A stretch of DNA of 14,708 bases. Source: Lentisphaeria bacterium UBA1776 (GTDB lineage: Bacteria > Verrucomicrobiota > Lentisphaeria > Victivallales > Victivallaceae). The notes beneath the pieces are model-generated. The model searched no databases and was not told the origin of the DNA. It was given only the letters and a program-made list of their open reading frames with translations. The stretch lies in the NCBI GenBank assembly GCA_002314605.1, contig DCGO01000020.1:1-14708 (forward strand), read 5' to 3'. The translations under genes were made by a program, and so were the position numbers. Within the stretch, counting starts at the first letter, position 1, and the number at the start of each line of letters is the position of its first letter. Shown here piece after piece: positions 6,986 to 14,622 of this stretch.

Positions 6986-8316
6986 TTTTTGCAGAACTCC
7001 CGGATGCACTGGATCATGTATTCCAATTTCTCATTTTCCATCCCCGGATACAGACCGAGCCAGAAAGCATTGTTCATGATGCTGTCGGTGTTGGTCAGGG
7101 GGCCTGCCACCCGGTAGTCTTTCCCTTCCTCCAGTGTCTCAAAACAGGGGTGTTTCAGGATGTTCCCGGCAAAGAGATTGCGGGTCTGGATACGATGGTC
7201 CTCCAGATATTTTGTGAGATCGTTTCGGGTGAATTTGGCCCGGTCCGTCAACGTGATGAGGAATCCGAACCACGCCGGATCGCTTTCCGGATATTTTTCA
7301 AAGAGCCGCAGTTCCGGCAGGTCTTTCAAACCGTCGTACAGAAGCCTGAAATTCGCCTTCCTTTTTTCCACGAAAGACGGCAGTTTCTTCAGCTGGGCAC
7401 AGCCCACCGCCGCCTGCATGTCGGTAGCCTTGAGATTGTATCCGAAATGGCTGTAAACATATTTGTGATCGTATCCCGGGGGCAGCTGCCCGAATTTTTT
7501 GGTGAACCGGCAGCCGCAGGTATTGTCGGTCCCGGAAGTGCACCAGCAGTCCCTTCCCCAGTCCCGGATGGACAGTGCAATTTTCCTCAGGAGCGGATCA
7601 TTCGTATAGACGGCACCGCCCTCCCCCATGGTCATGTGGTGGGGAGGATAAAAACTGCTGGTCCCCAGATCCCCCCAGGTCCCGGTGAATTTTCCGCCGT
7701 ACTTCGATCCCAGCGCATCGCAGTTGTCCTCCACCAGCCAGAGACCGTGTTTACCGCAAAAATCCCTGACGGCATGGATATTGAAGGGATTCCCGAGGCT
7801 GTGGGCGATCATCACCGCTTTGGTTCTGGGAGACCGGGCCGTTTCCAGCATGTCCGTACAGATATTGGCCGTCCCGGCCTCCACGTCCGCAAACACCGGC
7901 ACCGCGCCGTACTGCACCATGGGGGCAATGGTGGTCGGGAAGGCGCAGGCCACGGTGATCACCTCGTCCCCCCGTTTGATCCGCCGTTCCCCGAGCAATG
8001 GAGAAGTCAGCACGGCAAAGGCCAGCAGATTGGCGGAACTCCCCGAATTCACCAGCAGGGCAAACCGCACCCCCAGATATGCGGCAAGTCCGGCTTCAAA
8101 CTCCCTGGAATATTTTCCGTACGTCAGCCAGAACTCCAGCCCGGAGTCCACTAAATTGCACATTTCCTCCGCATCAAACACCCGACCCGCATAGTTGATC
8201 CGACTCTCCCCTGGCAAAAATGCCGACTCCCGTTGAGGAGCATGCACGAGTTCGTAATATTCCCGCACTTTGGCAAGGATCCCGTCATGCAGTTCTTTTG
8301 CCTTTATTTCGTCCAT
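6982..8316 (-). CDS. rfbH: CDP-4-dehydro-6-deoxyglucose 3-dehydratase (E1 type)
   Basis: This is a 444-residue member of the DegT/DnrJ/EryC1 fold that uses PMP and an iron-sulfur cluster to remove the C3 hydroxyl of CDP-4-keto-6-deoxyglucose. Two hallmarks of the E1 dehydratase are visible. A His pair (226-227, in FYPPHHMTMGEGG) stands where aminotransferases have the PLP-binding Lys. The four cysteines at 199, 257, 259 and 267 have spacing C-x57-C-x-C-x7-C, which I recall as the [2Fe-2S] pattern of Yersinia E1. The cofactor Asp is in VEDNCDALGS. The start at 8316 has AGGAGGG at 6 nt, the best ribosome site in the operon, and gives the expected length; longer starts read into unrelated sequence. 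It overlaps rfbG by 13 bp and the transketolase N subunit by 4 bp. E1 needs an electron donor (E3, RfbI/AscD), which this operon does not encode. Confidence 0.92.
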   Translation of the reverse strand: MDEIKAKELHDGILAKVREYYELVHAPQRESAFLPGESRINYAGRVFDAEEMCNLVDSGLEFWLTYGKYSREFEAGLAAYLGVRFALLVNSGSSANLLAFAVLTSPLLGERRIKRGDEVITVACAFPTTIAPMVQYGAVPVFADVEAGTANICTDMLETARSPRTKAVMIAHSLGNPFNIHAVRDFCGKHGLWLVEDNCDALGSKYGGKFTGTWGDLGTSSFYPPHHMTMGEGGAVYTNDPLLRKIALSIRDWGRDCWCTSGTDNTCGCRFTKKFGQLPPGYDHKYVYSHFGYNLKATDMQAAVGCAQLKKLPSFVEKRKANFRLLYDGLKDLPELRLFEKYPESDPAWFGFLITLTDRAKFTRNDLTKYLEDHRIQTRNLFAGNILKHPCFETLEEGKDYRVAGPLTNTDSIMNNAFWLGLYPGMENEKLEYMIQCIREFCKK

Positions 8317-9392
8317 TCCAACCCTCCTGTTTCCGCATCGGCGAGGTAAGATGCCAGATCGTCTCCGGTACGGAGCTTTCCGGCAGTATAAAAATCCCGG
8401 TACCACACGGCGGTCCGCCGGAACGCCTCTTTCGGGCTCCATACGCCGTGCCAGAGAAGTTCGTGATGCGCTTTGGAGCAGTCCAGCTTCAGGAGATGGG
8501 CCTCGTGGGGTGCATTTTGAGGCGTTTCCACCGAGAATTTCACCGCATCCCACGCTTCCGCCAGAGCCGCCGCCGTCTCCCCCACCGTGATCATCCCCTC
8601 ATGATCCGGCCCGAAATTCCAGCCGTCGGCAAATTTTGTTTCCCCCTTCAGGAGTTTCTCTCCCAAAGACAGATATCCGGACAGAGGTTCCAGCACATGC
8701 TGCCACGGCCGGGTGGCCCCCGGATTGCGGATCACCGCCGTCCGGCCCGCCGATGCCGCCTGCATCAGGTCCGGGACCAGCCGGTCCTCCGCCCAGTCGC
8801 CGCCGCCAATCACATTTCCCGCCCGGGCGGAAGCCACCAGCGTATGATGCTTCACGCCGTAGTCCGCATTGTTGAAAAAACTCCGCCGGTATCCGGCAAC
8901 GGCCAGTTCCGCACAGCCTTTGCTGGCGCTGTAAGGATCGTAGCCGCCCATGGGGTCCGTTTCCGCATATCCCCGGACCTGCTCCCGGTTCTCATAACAC
9001 TTGTCCGAAGTGATGACTACCACGGCTTTGACCCCGGGGGTGAGACGGCACGCTTCCAGCAGGTGAACCGTTCCCATGACGTTGCTCGAAAAAGTTTCCG
9101 CCGGCTCCCGGTAGGAGCGCCGCACCAGCGCCTGGGCCGCCAGGTGAAAGACCGCCTCCGGTCGGAAATCCGCCACCGTTTTCCGGAGTTTTTCCGGATC
9201 CCGGATATCCAGAAATTCGGAACGCATGTCCAGTTTGAGCAATCGGAAGAGGTTCAACCCTTCCGGCGGAGGCAGGGCGACCCCGCAGACCTCCGCTCCA
9301 AGCTGCTGAAGGAAGTACGCCAGCCAGGAACCTTTGAACCCGGTGTGTCCGGTGATCAGCACTCTCCGGCTGCGGTAGATGTCGTGAAACAT
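8304..9392 (-). CDS. rfbG: CDP-glucose 4,6-dehydratase
   Basis: This is a 362-residue extended SDR that converts CDP-glucose to CDP-4-keto-6-deoxyglucose with bound NAD. It has the cofactor loop TGHTGFKG (14-21), the HLAAQALVRRSY segment, the catalytic TSDKCYEN (128-135) and Tyr154-x3-Lys158 (PYSASK). It also has the diagnostic ARAGNVIGGGDWAEDRLVPD stretch (189-208) and NPGATRPWQHVLEPL of CDP-glucose dehydratases. The start at ATG 9392 gives the usual N-terminus (a few residues before RRVLITGHTG) and lies 2 nt after the rfbF stop. An ATG 24 nt further upstream is possible but would overlap rfbF. The product feeds RfbH. Confidence 0.94.
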   Translation of the reverse strand: MFHDIYRSRRVLITGHTGFKGSWLAYFLQQLGAEVCGVALPPPEGLNLFRLLKLDMRSEFLDIRDPEKLRKTVADFRPEAVFHLAAQALVRRSYREPAETFSSNVMGTVHLLEACRLTPGVKAVVVITSDKCYENREQVRGYAETDPMGGYDPYSASKGCAELAVAGYRRSFFNNADYGVKHHTLVASARAGNVIGGGDWAEDRLVPDLMQAASAGRTAVIRNPGATRPWQHVLEPLSGYLSLGEKLLKGETKFADGWNFGPDHEGMITVGETAAALAEAWDAVKFSVETPQNAPHEAHLLKLDCSKAHHELLWHGVWSPKEAFRRTAVWYRDFYTAGKLRTGDDLASYLADAETGGLEWTK

Positions 9393-9394
9393 GG

Positions 9395-10207
9395 TTATTT
9401 CCAGAATTTTGTCCACGGCGCGGCGCCATCATCCCAGAGCCGGTTCAAAAGCTGATACTCCCGCTGGTTGTCCATGCACTGCCAGAAGCCGTCATGCCGG
9501 TAAACCTGCATTTCGCCGTCGGCGGCACATTGCGACATGGGGGCCTGCTCCAGAAATTGAGCGGGATCCGCGGCAAGATAACGCGCAATGAATTTTTTTC
9601 TGATCGCCATGAAACCGCCATTGATATACCCCCCCGCATGGGGAGGTTTTTCGGCGAACCCCCGGACGGTGCTGCCTTCCAGGTTCATCTCCCCGAAACG
9701 GGCTTCCGGATGAACGGCTGTCAAAGTAAGCATGCAGCCCGCTGCCGTATGCTGCCGGTAAAGGGCCTTGATGTCCACATCCGACACGCCGTCTCCGTAG
9801 GTGAGGAAAAAGGTCTCCTGATCTTCCGGCAGATACTTTGCGGCCCGGAACACACGTTCGCCGGTGAGACTGTCCAGTCCGGTCCCGGCCAGCGTCACCT
9901 CCCAGTCCGCTTCGGCGCAGTCGCCGAAAAACCGGACATCGGGATCATGACCGAGAGTGATGGTGGCATCCGCCGTCCGCATGTGGTAATTCATGAAGTA
10001 ATCCACAAAGGCCTCCCGCTTGTACCCCAGACAGAGAATGAACTTGCGGATCCCGAAGGCGGCGAAGCTCTTCATGATGTGCCACACAATGGGCTGCTCG
10101 CCGATGGGTACCATGGGTTTCGGCAAAAGTTCGGTGACATCCCGGAGCCGGGTCCCCCGGCCGCCGCAAAGGATCATGACGGCGGATTTGGCTATGTTGT
10201 TGTCCAT
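9395..10207 (-). CDS. rfbF: Glucose-1-phosphate cytidylyltransferase
   Basis: This is a 270-residue nucleotidyltransferase that makes CDP-glucose from CTP and glucose-1-phosphate. It has the signature GGRGTRLRD...LLPKPMVPIG (15-35) with Lys30 in the sugar-phosphate pocket, and YGDGVSDVD (137-145) with the metal-binding Asp. It also has the RfbF-type ARFGEMNL and YINGGFM elements and the length expected of the family (about 257-270). It is the first gene of the operon, behind a probable promoter, with AAGGA 7-8 nt before the ATG. Only 2 nt separate its stop from rfbG. The CDP-sugar entry enzyme fixes the identity of the downstream sugar pathway as a CDP-3,6-dideoxyhexose type. Confidence 0.94.
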   Translation of the reverse strand: MDNNIAKSAVMILCGGRGTRLRDVTELLPKPMVPIGEQPIVWHIMKSFAAFGIRKFILCLGYKREAFVDYFMNYHMRTADATITLGHDPDVRFFGDCAEADWEVTLAGTGLDSLTGERVFRAAKYLPEDQETFFLTYGDGVSDVDIKALYRQHTAAGCMLTLTAVHPEARFGEMNLEGSTVRGFAEKPPHAGGYINGGFMAIRKKFIARYLAADPAQFLEQAPMSQCAADGEMQVYRHDGFWQCMDNQREYQLLNRLWDDGAAPWTKFWK

Positions 10208-10225
10208 AATATTTCCTTTACGGAT

Positions 10226-10253
10226 AACATACCATCTGTCAGGCGTTTTTCAA
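10226..10253 (-). promoter_or_regulatory. Probable promoter of the CDP-sugar operon
   Basis: On the minus strand, TTGAAA (10253-10248) and TATGTT (10231-10226) are 16 bp apart, matching 5 and 4 of 6 consensus bases. The start point would lie about 10 nt before rfbF's ribosome site (AAGGA, 10218-10214). No other promoter-like pair is seen within the operon, where genes overlap or nearly touch. Confidence 0.45.
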
Positions 10254-10254
10254 G

Positions 10255-10288
10255 AAAAAAATCTCGCCAAACCGGTATTTTTGCGAGA
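10255..10288 (-). terminator. Weak terminator-like hairpin with T-run upstream of rfbF
   Basis: On the minus strand TCTCGC (10288-10283) pairs with GCGAGA (10267-10262) across a 15-nt loop and is followed by seven T's. The stem is only 6 bp, and it sits immediately upstream of the rfbF -35 box. It could insulate the operon from antisense transcription, or the A/T run could simply act as an UP-type element. Confidence 0.25.
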
Positions 10289-10347
10289 CATTCCGTCATG
10301 CTTGATCTACAGCAGAAGTCTGTCAGTCTGAAAATTGCATTGTACGC

Positions 10348-10368
10348 GGTATTTCGTCTTGAAATACC
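10348..10368. promoter_or_regulatory. Perfect inverted repeat over a -35 box, candidate operator
   Basis: GGTATTTC (10348-10355) and GAAATACC (10361-10368) are a perfect 8-bp inverted repeat around a 5-bp spacer. The right arm overlaps the -35 box of the aminotransferase promoter, the typical place for a repressor site. A half-site copy (CGGTATTT) occurs at 10273-10280, 74 bp from its counterpart at 10347-10354, close to seven helical turns and nearer the divergent operon promoter. Confidence 0.45.
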
Positions 10369-10387
10369 ACACTCCAAAGGTTATATT
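10359..10387 (+). promoter_or_regulatory. Sigma70-type promoter of the aminotransferase gene
   Basis: TTGAAA (10359-10364) and TATATT (10382-10387) are separated by exactly 17 bp, each matching 5 of 6 consensus bases. Transcription would start near 10394, giving a leader of about 34 nt with AAGGAG (10412-10417) ahead of the ATG at 10428. Confidence 0.6.
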
Positions 10388-10427
10388 ACAGTCAGTTGCG
10401 TTCAGCGTCAGAAGGAGTAAAATATTC

Positions 10428-11588
10428 ATGCAGCAGCTTTCAAAACGTACCGAAAATTTCACCGATTCGGTCATCCGCAGGATGACGCGGATCTCCAATC
10501 AGTATCACGCCGTGAATCTCTCACAGGGGTTCCCGGACTTCGATCCGCCGGAAGCTTTGACGGAGGCCCTGCGGAACCTTGCAAAAAAAGGGCCCCACCA
10601 GTACTCCATTACCTGGGGAGCGCAGAATTTCCGGGAGGCGCTGGCCCGCAAGCATCAGCGTTTCACCGGACTGGAAGTCGATCCAGATACGGATATCGTG
10701 GTCACCTGCGGCAGTACGGAAGCGATGATGTGCGCCATGATGACCGTGATCAATCCGGGGGACAAAGTGGCGGTGTTTTCGCCGTTTTATGAAAACTACG
10801 GCGCGGACACGGTCCTTTCCGGGGCGGAGCCCGTCTATATTCCTCTCCGGCCGCCGTCTTTCGACTTCGATCCGGCGGAACTGGAATCGGCTTTCCACAA
10901 GGGGGCCCGGGCGCTGATTTTGTGCAATCCCGCCAATCCATGCGGCAAAGTCTTCACGCTGGATGAATTGAAAACGATGGCAGCTCTGGCGGAAAAATAC
11001 GATGCCTATGTGATCACGGATGAGGTCTATGAACACATTGTCTATGCGCCGCACCGTCACATATCCTTTGCCACGCTGCCGGGAATGCGGGAGCGGACGC
11101 TGACCTGCGGGTCGCTCTCCAAAACCTATTCCATCACCGGATGGCGGCTTGGATACATCATTTCATCGGCCCGCATTATCGAGACCGCCCGCAAGGTCCA
11201 TGATTTTCTGACGGTGGGGGCGGCGGCGCCTCTTCAGGAAGCGGCGGTGACGGCATTGAATTTCGGTCCGGAATATTACGTTGAACTGCAGGAAAAATAC
11301 ACCCGTCTCCGGGATCTCTTTCTGGCAGGGCTTGACCGTGCCGCCATCCCCCATACGGTGCCCCAGGGTGCGTATTACATTCTGGCGGACATCGGGGAAT
11401 TCGGATACGCCAGCGATTTGCAGTTCTGCGAAGATCTGGCGAGAAAAACCGGCGTAGGGGCGGTGCCGGGCTCCAGTTTCTTCCGGGAAAACGTCCAGCA
11501 TCTGATCCGGTTCCACTTTGCCAAAAAGGAATCGACCCTGCAGGAAGCGCTTAACCGTCTCATGCGGATCCGCGAGACCATGAAGTAA
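10428..11588 (+). CDS. PLP-dependent class I aminotransferase
   Basis: This is a 386-residue fold-type I aminotransferase. It has the N-terminal substrate segment NLSQGFPDFDPP (30-41), a cofactor-phosphate loop TCGSTEAM (93-100), the Asn of NPANPCGK (Asn170) and Asp198/Tyr201 in ITDEVYEH. The PLP Lys232 is in GSLSKTYSITGWRLGY, and a late Arg in HLIRFHFAK would bind the substrate carboxylate. The order and motif wording are closest to the methionine/kynurenine/glutamine aminotransferase group (YbdL/KAT-like), but the amino acid cannot be assigned. I chose the ATG at 10428 because it has AAGGAG 10 nt upstream and lies after a good promoter; an earlier in-frame ATG would place the promoter inside the gene. 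It is transcribed divergently from the CDP-sugar operon and converges on the ABC-F gene. Confidence 0.91.
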   Translation: MQQLSKRTENFTDSVIRRMTRISNQYHAVNLSQGFPDFDPPEALTEALRNLAKKGPHQYSITWGAQNFREALARKHQRFTGLEVDPDTDIVVTCGSTEAMMCAMMTVINPGDKVAVFSPFYENYGADTVLSGAEPVYIPLRPPSFDFDPAELESAFHKGARALILCNPANPCGKVFTLDELKTMAALAEKYDAYVITDEVYEHIVYAPHRHISFATLPGMRERTLTCGSLSKTYSITGWRLGYIISSARIIETARKVHDFLTVGAAAPLQEAAVTALNFGPEYYVELQEKYTRLRDLFLAGLDRAAIPHTVPQGAYYILADIGEFGYASDLQFCEDLARKTGVGAVPGSSFFRENVQHLIRFHFAKKESTLQEALNRLMRIRETMK

Positions 11589-11624
11589 CCCCGGTTGGCA
11601 GGACGGCTGAAAAAGCAAGTCTCC

Positions 11625-13634
11625 TTACGCAGGATGATCCGCCGGAGATTCCTCGCCCTTCAGAAAGCTCTGCAGGTCCCAGGCGGCATTTTCCCACTCC
11701 TCCATGGCCTGATCCATCGCAGCCTGAATTTCCGATAATTCCCGGTTCACACTGGCAAAATCCACCTTTTCCCCGCCGGACATCATCCCCGCCAGTTCCT
11801 GCTGACGGGCTTCCAGTCTGGCCAGTTTGGCCTCGGCGTCCGCCACTCGCTGCTCCAGCTTGCGCTTGATTCCGGCGATCCCCGCCCGCTGTCTGGCCCG
11901 CTCCCGCCGGCGGTCTTTGCCGGAAAGATCCGGGTCCTCCGCCGGTTCCGGCTTCACCGGGGCCGCAGGAGCCTTCGCGGCTGTCTTTGCCGGAACTTTC
12001 ACCGGTTCAGGCGGCGGATTTTTGAGGGACTGGGATTTCTCCAGATAGTAGTCATAGTTGCCGTAATAACGCCGGATGGAGTGATCCTCCATGGCAATGA
12101 TGGTGGTGGCCACCCCCCGGATGAATTCAAGATCGTGACTGACAAAACAGACCGTCCCAGGGTAGCTCTTCAGCGCTTCCTGCAGGAGTTCCCTTGCCCG
12201 GACGTCCAGGTGGGTGGTGGGCTCGTCCAGTACCAGCAGATTAGGGGGATTCACAAAGATCCGGGCAAAGGAGAGCCGGATCTTTTCGCCGCCAGACAGG
12301 ACCTTGCAGAGTTTCTCCGTGTCATCGCCGGAAAACCCGAAGGAGCCCAGCACGTTCATGAGATTGGCCGTGGACGCTCCCGGCGGCAAAGCCCCCCGGA
12401 CGGTGTCGAAAACCGACTGCTCCGGCACCAGAAGTTCCGAAAATTCCTGGGCCTGATAGCCGATATTCACATGGTGTCCGTACCAGACCTTGCCGGCATC
12501 CGGCTTGAGGCGCCCCACCAGAAGTTTCAATAACGTGGTCTTGCCGGTGCCGTTATAACCGATAAAGGCGATCTTGTCTCCGTTCTCGATCCGGAGAGAG
12601 ACATCATGCAGCAGCGCCGGCCCCCCGGAGTAGGCGAAAGCCAGGTCCGTGATCTCCGCGCAGGGAGTTCCGCAGGGCGGCGGTTCCGGCAGACGGATGG
12701 CCCCGGAGTAACCAAGTTCATCGGGGAGTTCAATATCCTCGATCTTGTCCAGCGCCTTCTTCCAGCTCTTGGCGGCGGCGGCCTTGGAACTTTTGGCCCG
12801 GAAACGGTCGATGCCCCTTTCCAGATGTTCCTTTTTCCGTTCGTTGTTGCGCTTGGCGGCCTCCAGAGTCCGGCGGCGGTTTTCCCGTTCCATGCGGTAA
12901 AAATCGTAGTCGCCTGGGTAACGCGTCACCTGCCCGGCATTCACCTCCAGCGTAATGGCGGTGAGTTTCCGCAAAAGATACCGGTCGTGGGAAATGAGGA
13001 GCAACGTCCCCTTGAATCCCACCAGCACTTTGTGCAGATATTCCACTGCGGGAATGTCCAGATAGTTGGAGGGTTCGTCCAGCATCAGCAGATCCGGTCT
13101 GGCGATAAGCACCCGGGCCAGCGCTGCACGCATCTGCCAGCCGCCGCTGAAACTGGAAAGGGGTTTCTCCAGCTCCTTTACCTGAAACCCCAGATTGCAC
13201 AGCGCAGCCTCCGCATCGTTCCGGAGGTGGTAGGCACCCAGCTGCTCCATGGCGGACTGCAGCTCCCCGTGACGGGTCAGCAGCCGCTCCCGGTCGCCGG
13301 GTTCCCGCTGGAGAAGTGTCTCGATGCCGTGCAGTTCCTCCCCCATGCGCTTCAGCTCCGGGATGGCGTCGGCAGTGAAATCAATAAGGGGGCGCGCCGC
13401 CTCTTCGGAGCCGGGAAGCTGCTGTTTCAGGCAGGCGATCCGGATATTTTTGGGCATATTCACATACCCCTTGTCCGGCATGAGTTCCCCGGTCAGGATG
13501 GCGAAAAGCGTACTCTTGCCGGCCCCGTTGGGACCCACGATCCCCACCCGGTCCCCGGCATTGATGCGGAAACTGGCGTTGTCAAATATGGGATCTCCGC
13601 CGTATCCCTTGCAGATATTCAGAAAATCGATCAT
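11625..13634 (-). CDS. ABC-F family ATPase (Uup/YheS-like)
   Basis: This is a 669-residue protein with two ABC ATPase domains and no membrane segments, as in ABC-F proteins that act on ribosomes. Domain 1 has Walker A GPNGAGKST (34-42), signature FSGGWQMR (162-169), Walker B LMLDEPSNYLD and ISHDRYLL. A basic helical linker follows (about 245-300), with KKEHLERGIDRFRAK. Domain 2 has GYNGTGKTT (359-367), LSGGEKIR (447-454), VLDEPTTHLD and VSHDLEF. A Pro/Ala-rich spacer (540-565) leads to a long charged C-terminal coiled coil, as in Uup/YheS. The spacer region and first DEPSNYLD vary from the common DEPTNHLD. No Shine-Dalgarno is visible before the ATG. A translation-factor role is more likely than antibiotic resistance, but the subfamily is not fixed. 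Confidence 0.93.
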   Translation of the reverse strand: MIDFLNICKGYGGDPIFDNASFRINAGDRVGIVGPNGAGKSTLFAILTGELMPDKGYVNMPKNIRIACLKQQLPGSEEAARPLIDFTADAIPELKRMGEELHGIETLLQREPGDRERLLTRHGELQSAMEQLGAYHLRNDAEAALCNLGFQVKELEKPLSSFSGGWQMRAALARVLIARPDLLMLDEPSNYLDIPAVEYLHKVLVGFKGTLLLISHDRYLLRKLTAITLEVNAGQVTRYPGDYDFYRMERENRRRTLEAAKRNNERKKEHLERGIDRFRAKSSKAAAAKSWKKALDKIEDIELPDELGYSGAIRLPEPPPCGTPCAEITDLAFAYSGGPALLHDVSLRIENGDKIAFIGYNGTGKTTLLKLLVGRLKPDAGKVWYGHHVNIGYQAQEFSELLVPEQSVFDTVRGALPPGASTANLMNVLGSFGFSGDDTEKLCKVLSGGEKIRLSFARIFVNPPNLLVLDEPTTHLDVRARELLQEALKSYPGTVCFVSHDLEFIRGVATTIIAMEDHSIRRYYGNYDYYLEKSQSLKNPPPEPVKVPAKTAAKAPAAPVKPEPAEDPDLSGKDRRRERARQRAGIAGIKRKLEQRVADAEAKLARLEARQQELAGMMSGGEKVDFASVNRELSEIQAAMDQAMEEWENAAWDLQSFLKGEESPADHPA

Positions 13635-13647
13635 AGATACAGTCTGT

Positions 13648-13687
13648 AAATAAAAACGGAGTCAGACGACAACTTTCATCTGGCTCC
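13648..13687 (-). terminator. Intrinsic terminator after purC
   Basis: On the minus strand a 12-bp stem (one mismatch, one G-T pair) forms between GGAGCCAGATGA (13687-13676) and TCGTCTGACTCC (13669-13658) with a 6-nt loop, followed by GTTTTTATTT. It lies 22 nt past the purC stop and ends 14 nt before the ABC-F start codon. Confidence 0.75.
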
Positions 13688-13708
13688 GGATCTGAAGGCC
13701 GAACAAAA

Positions 13709-14608
13709 TTACAGCGACTTGCCGGTCAGCTGACGGAGGGCCTCAAGGTATTTGCTGCGGGTCTTCTCAGCCACCTCCGCCGGCAGTTCCGGCCCGGGGG
13801 CGGTCTTGTTCCAATCCAGAGTCTCCAGATAATCCCGGACAAACTGCTTGTCCAGACTTACCGGGCTGGTGCCCGCCTGATACTGGTCACGGGGCCAGAA
13901 ACGGCTGGAATCCGGGGTCAGGACCTCATCCACCAGAATGATCTTCCCGTCCACTTCGCCGAACTCGAATTTGGTGTCGGCCACAATGATGCCCCGCTTT
14001 TCGGCATAATCCCGGGCAGTGGTGTAGATTTTGAGAGAGAGGTCCCGGAGGACCGTCGCCTTCTCCAACCCGATGCGCTCCGCCACACCCTCGAAACTGA
14101 TGTTCTCGTCGTGGTCACCGATCTCCGCCTTGGTGCTGGGGGTGAAAAGCGGCGTATCAAGCTTCTCCGCCTGACGGTAGCCCGCCCGGAGTTTCATGCC
14201 GGAAACCGTGCCGGTCTTCTGGTAATCCTTCCAGCCGCTGCCCACCAGATACCCACGGACGATGCACTCAATGGGCATGACCTTCGCCTTGCGGACGATC
14301 ATGGAGCGCCCCTGCAAGTCCGCCGCATAAGGCGCCAGCTCTTTGCGGGTGGTCACGTCGGCGGAAATCAGGTGGTTGGGAAGCCAATCCCGCATCAGTT
14401 CGAACCAGAAGAGAGAGACCTGGGTCAGGACCTTTCCCTTGTCCCGGATCCCGGTGGGAAGCACCACGTCAAAGGCGCTCAACCGGTCGGTTGCCACAAA
14501 AAGCAGGGCGTCTCCCAAGTCGAAAATGTCGCGGACCTTGCCGCGGTTGACCATTTTGAGACCGGGGATCTCGCACTCCACAAGCGCGTGATTGGCATCG
14601 TAGCGCAT
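13709..14608 (-). CDS. purC: Phosphoribosylaminoimidazole-succinocarboxamide synthase (SAICAR synthase)
   Basis: This is a 299-residue ATP-dependent ligase that joins CAIR and aspartate in purine synthesis. Family motifs are plain: GKVRDIFDLG near residue 23, ATDRLSAFDVVLP (39-51), the ECIVRGYLVGSGWKDY segment, FTPSTKAEIGDHDENISF and LVDEVLTPDSSRFWP. The length is that of the long form (about 300 aa, as in yeast Ade1) rather than the ~240-aa E. coli type. A G-rich ribosome site lies just before the ATG, 14 bp after the end of the L21 gene, so the two are likely cotranscribed. An intrinsic terminator follows. The enzyme is cytoplasmic and the call is secure. Confidence 0.97.
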   Translation of the reverse strand: MRYDANHALVECEIPGLKMVNRGKVRDIFDLGDALLFVATDRLSAFDVVLPTGIRDKGKVLTQVSLFWFELMRDWLPNHLISADVTTRKELAPYAADLQGRSMIVRKAKVMPIECIVRGYLVGSGWKDYQKTGTVSGMKLRAGYRQAEKLDTPLFTPSTKAEIGDHDENISFEGVAERIGLEKATVLRDLSLKIYTTARDYAEKRGIIVADTKFEFGEVDGKIILVDEVLTPDSSRFWPRDQYQAGTSPVSLDKQFVRDYLETLDWNKTAPGPELPAEVAEKTRSKYLEALRQLTGKSL

Positions 14609-14622
14609 AACCCCCCCTGTTT

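Noticed and set aside
6985..7009. A longer start for the transketolase N subunit at 7009.
   Set aside because: It would add 8 residues read from the end of rfbH; the ATG at 6985 gives the 4-bp overlap repeated in this operon and a normal N-terminus.
8317..8553. An N-terminal extension of RfbH up to 8553.
   Set aside because: The extra residues are antisense-like, overlap rfbG heavily and match nothing in the family; the ATG at 8316 has a strong ribosome site.
11589..11624. A bidirectional terminator between the aminotransferase and ABC-F genes.
   Set aside because: The 36-bp gap has no stem of useful length and no T-run on either strand.
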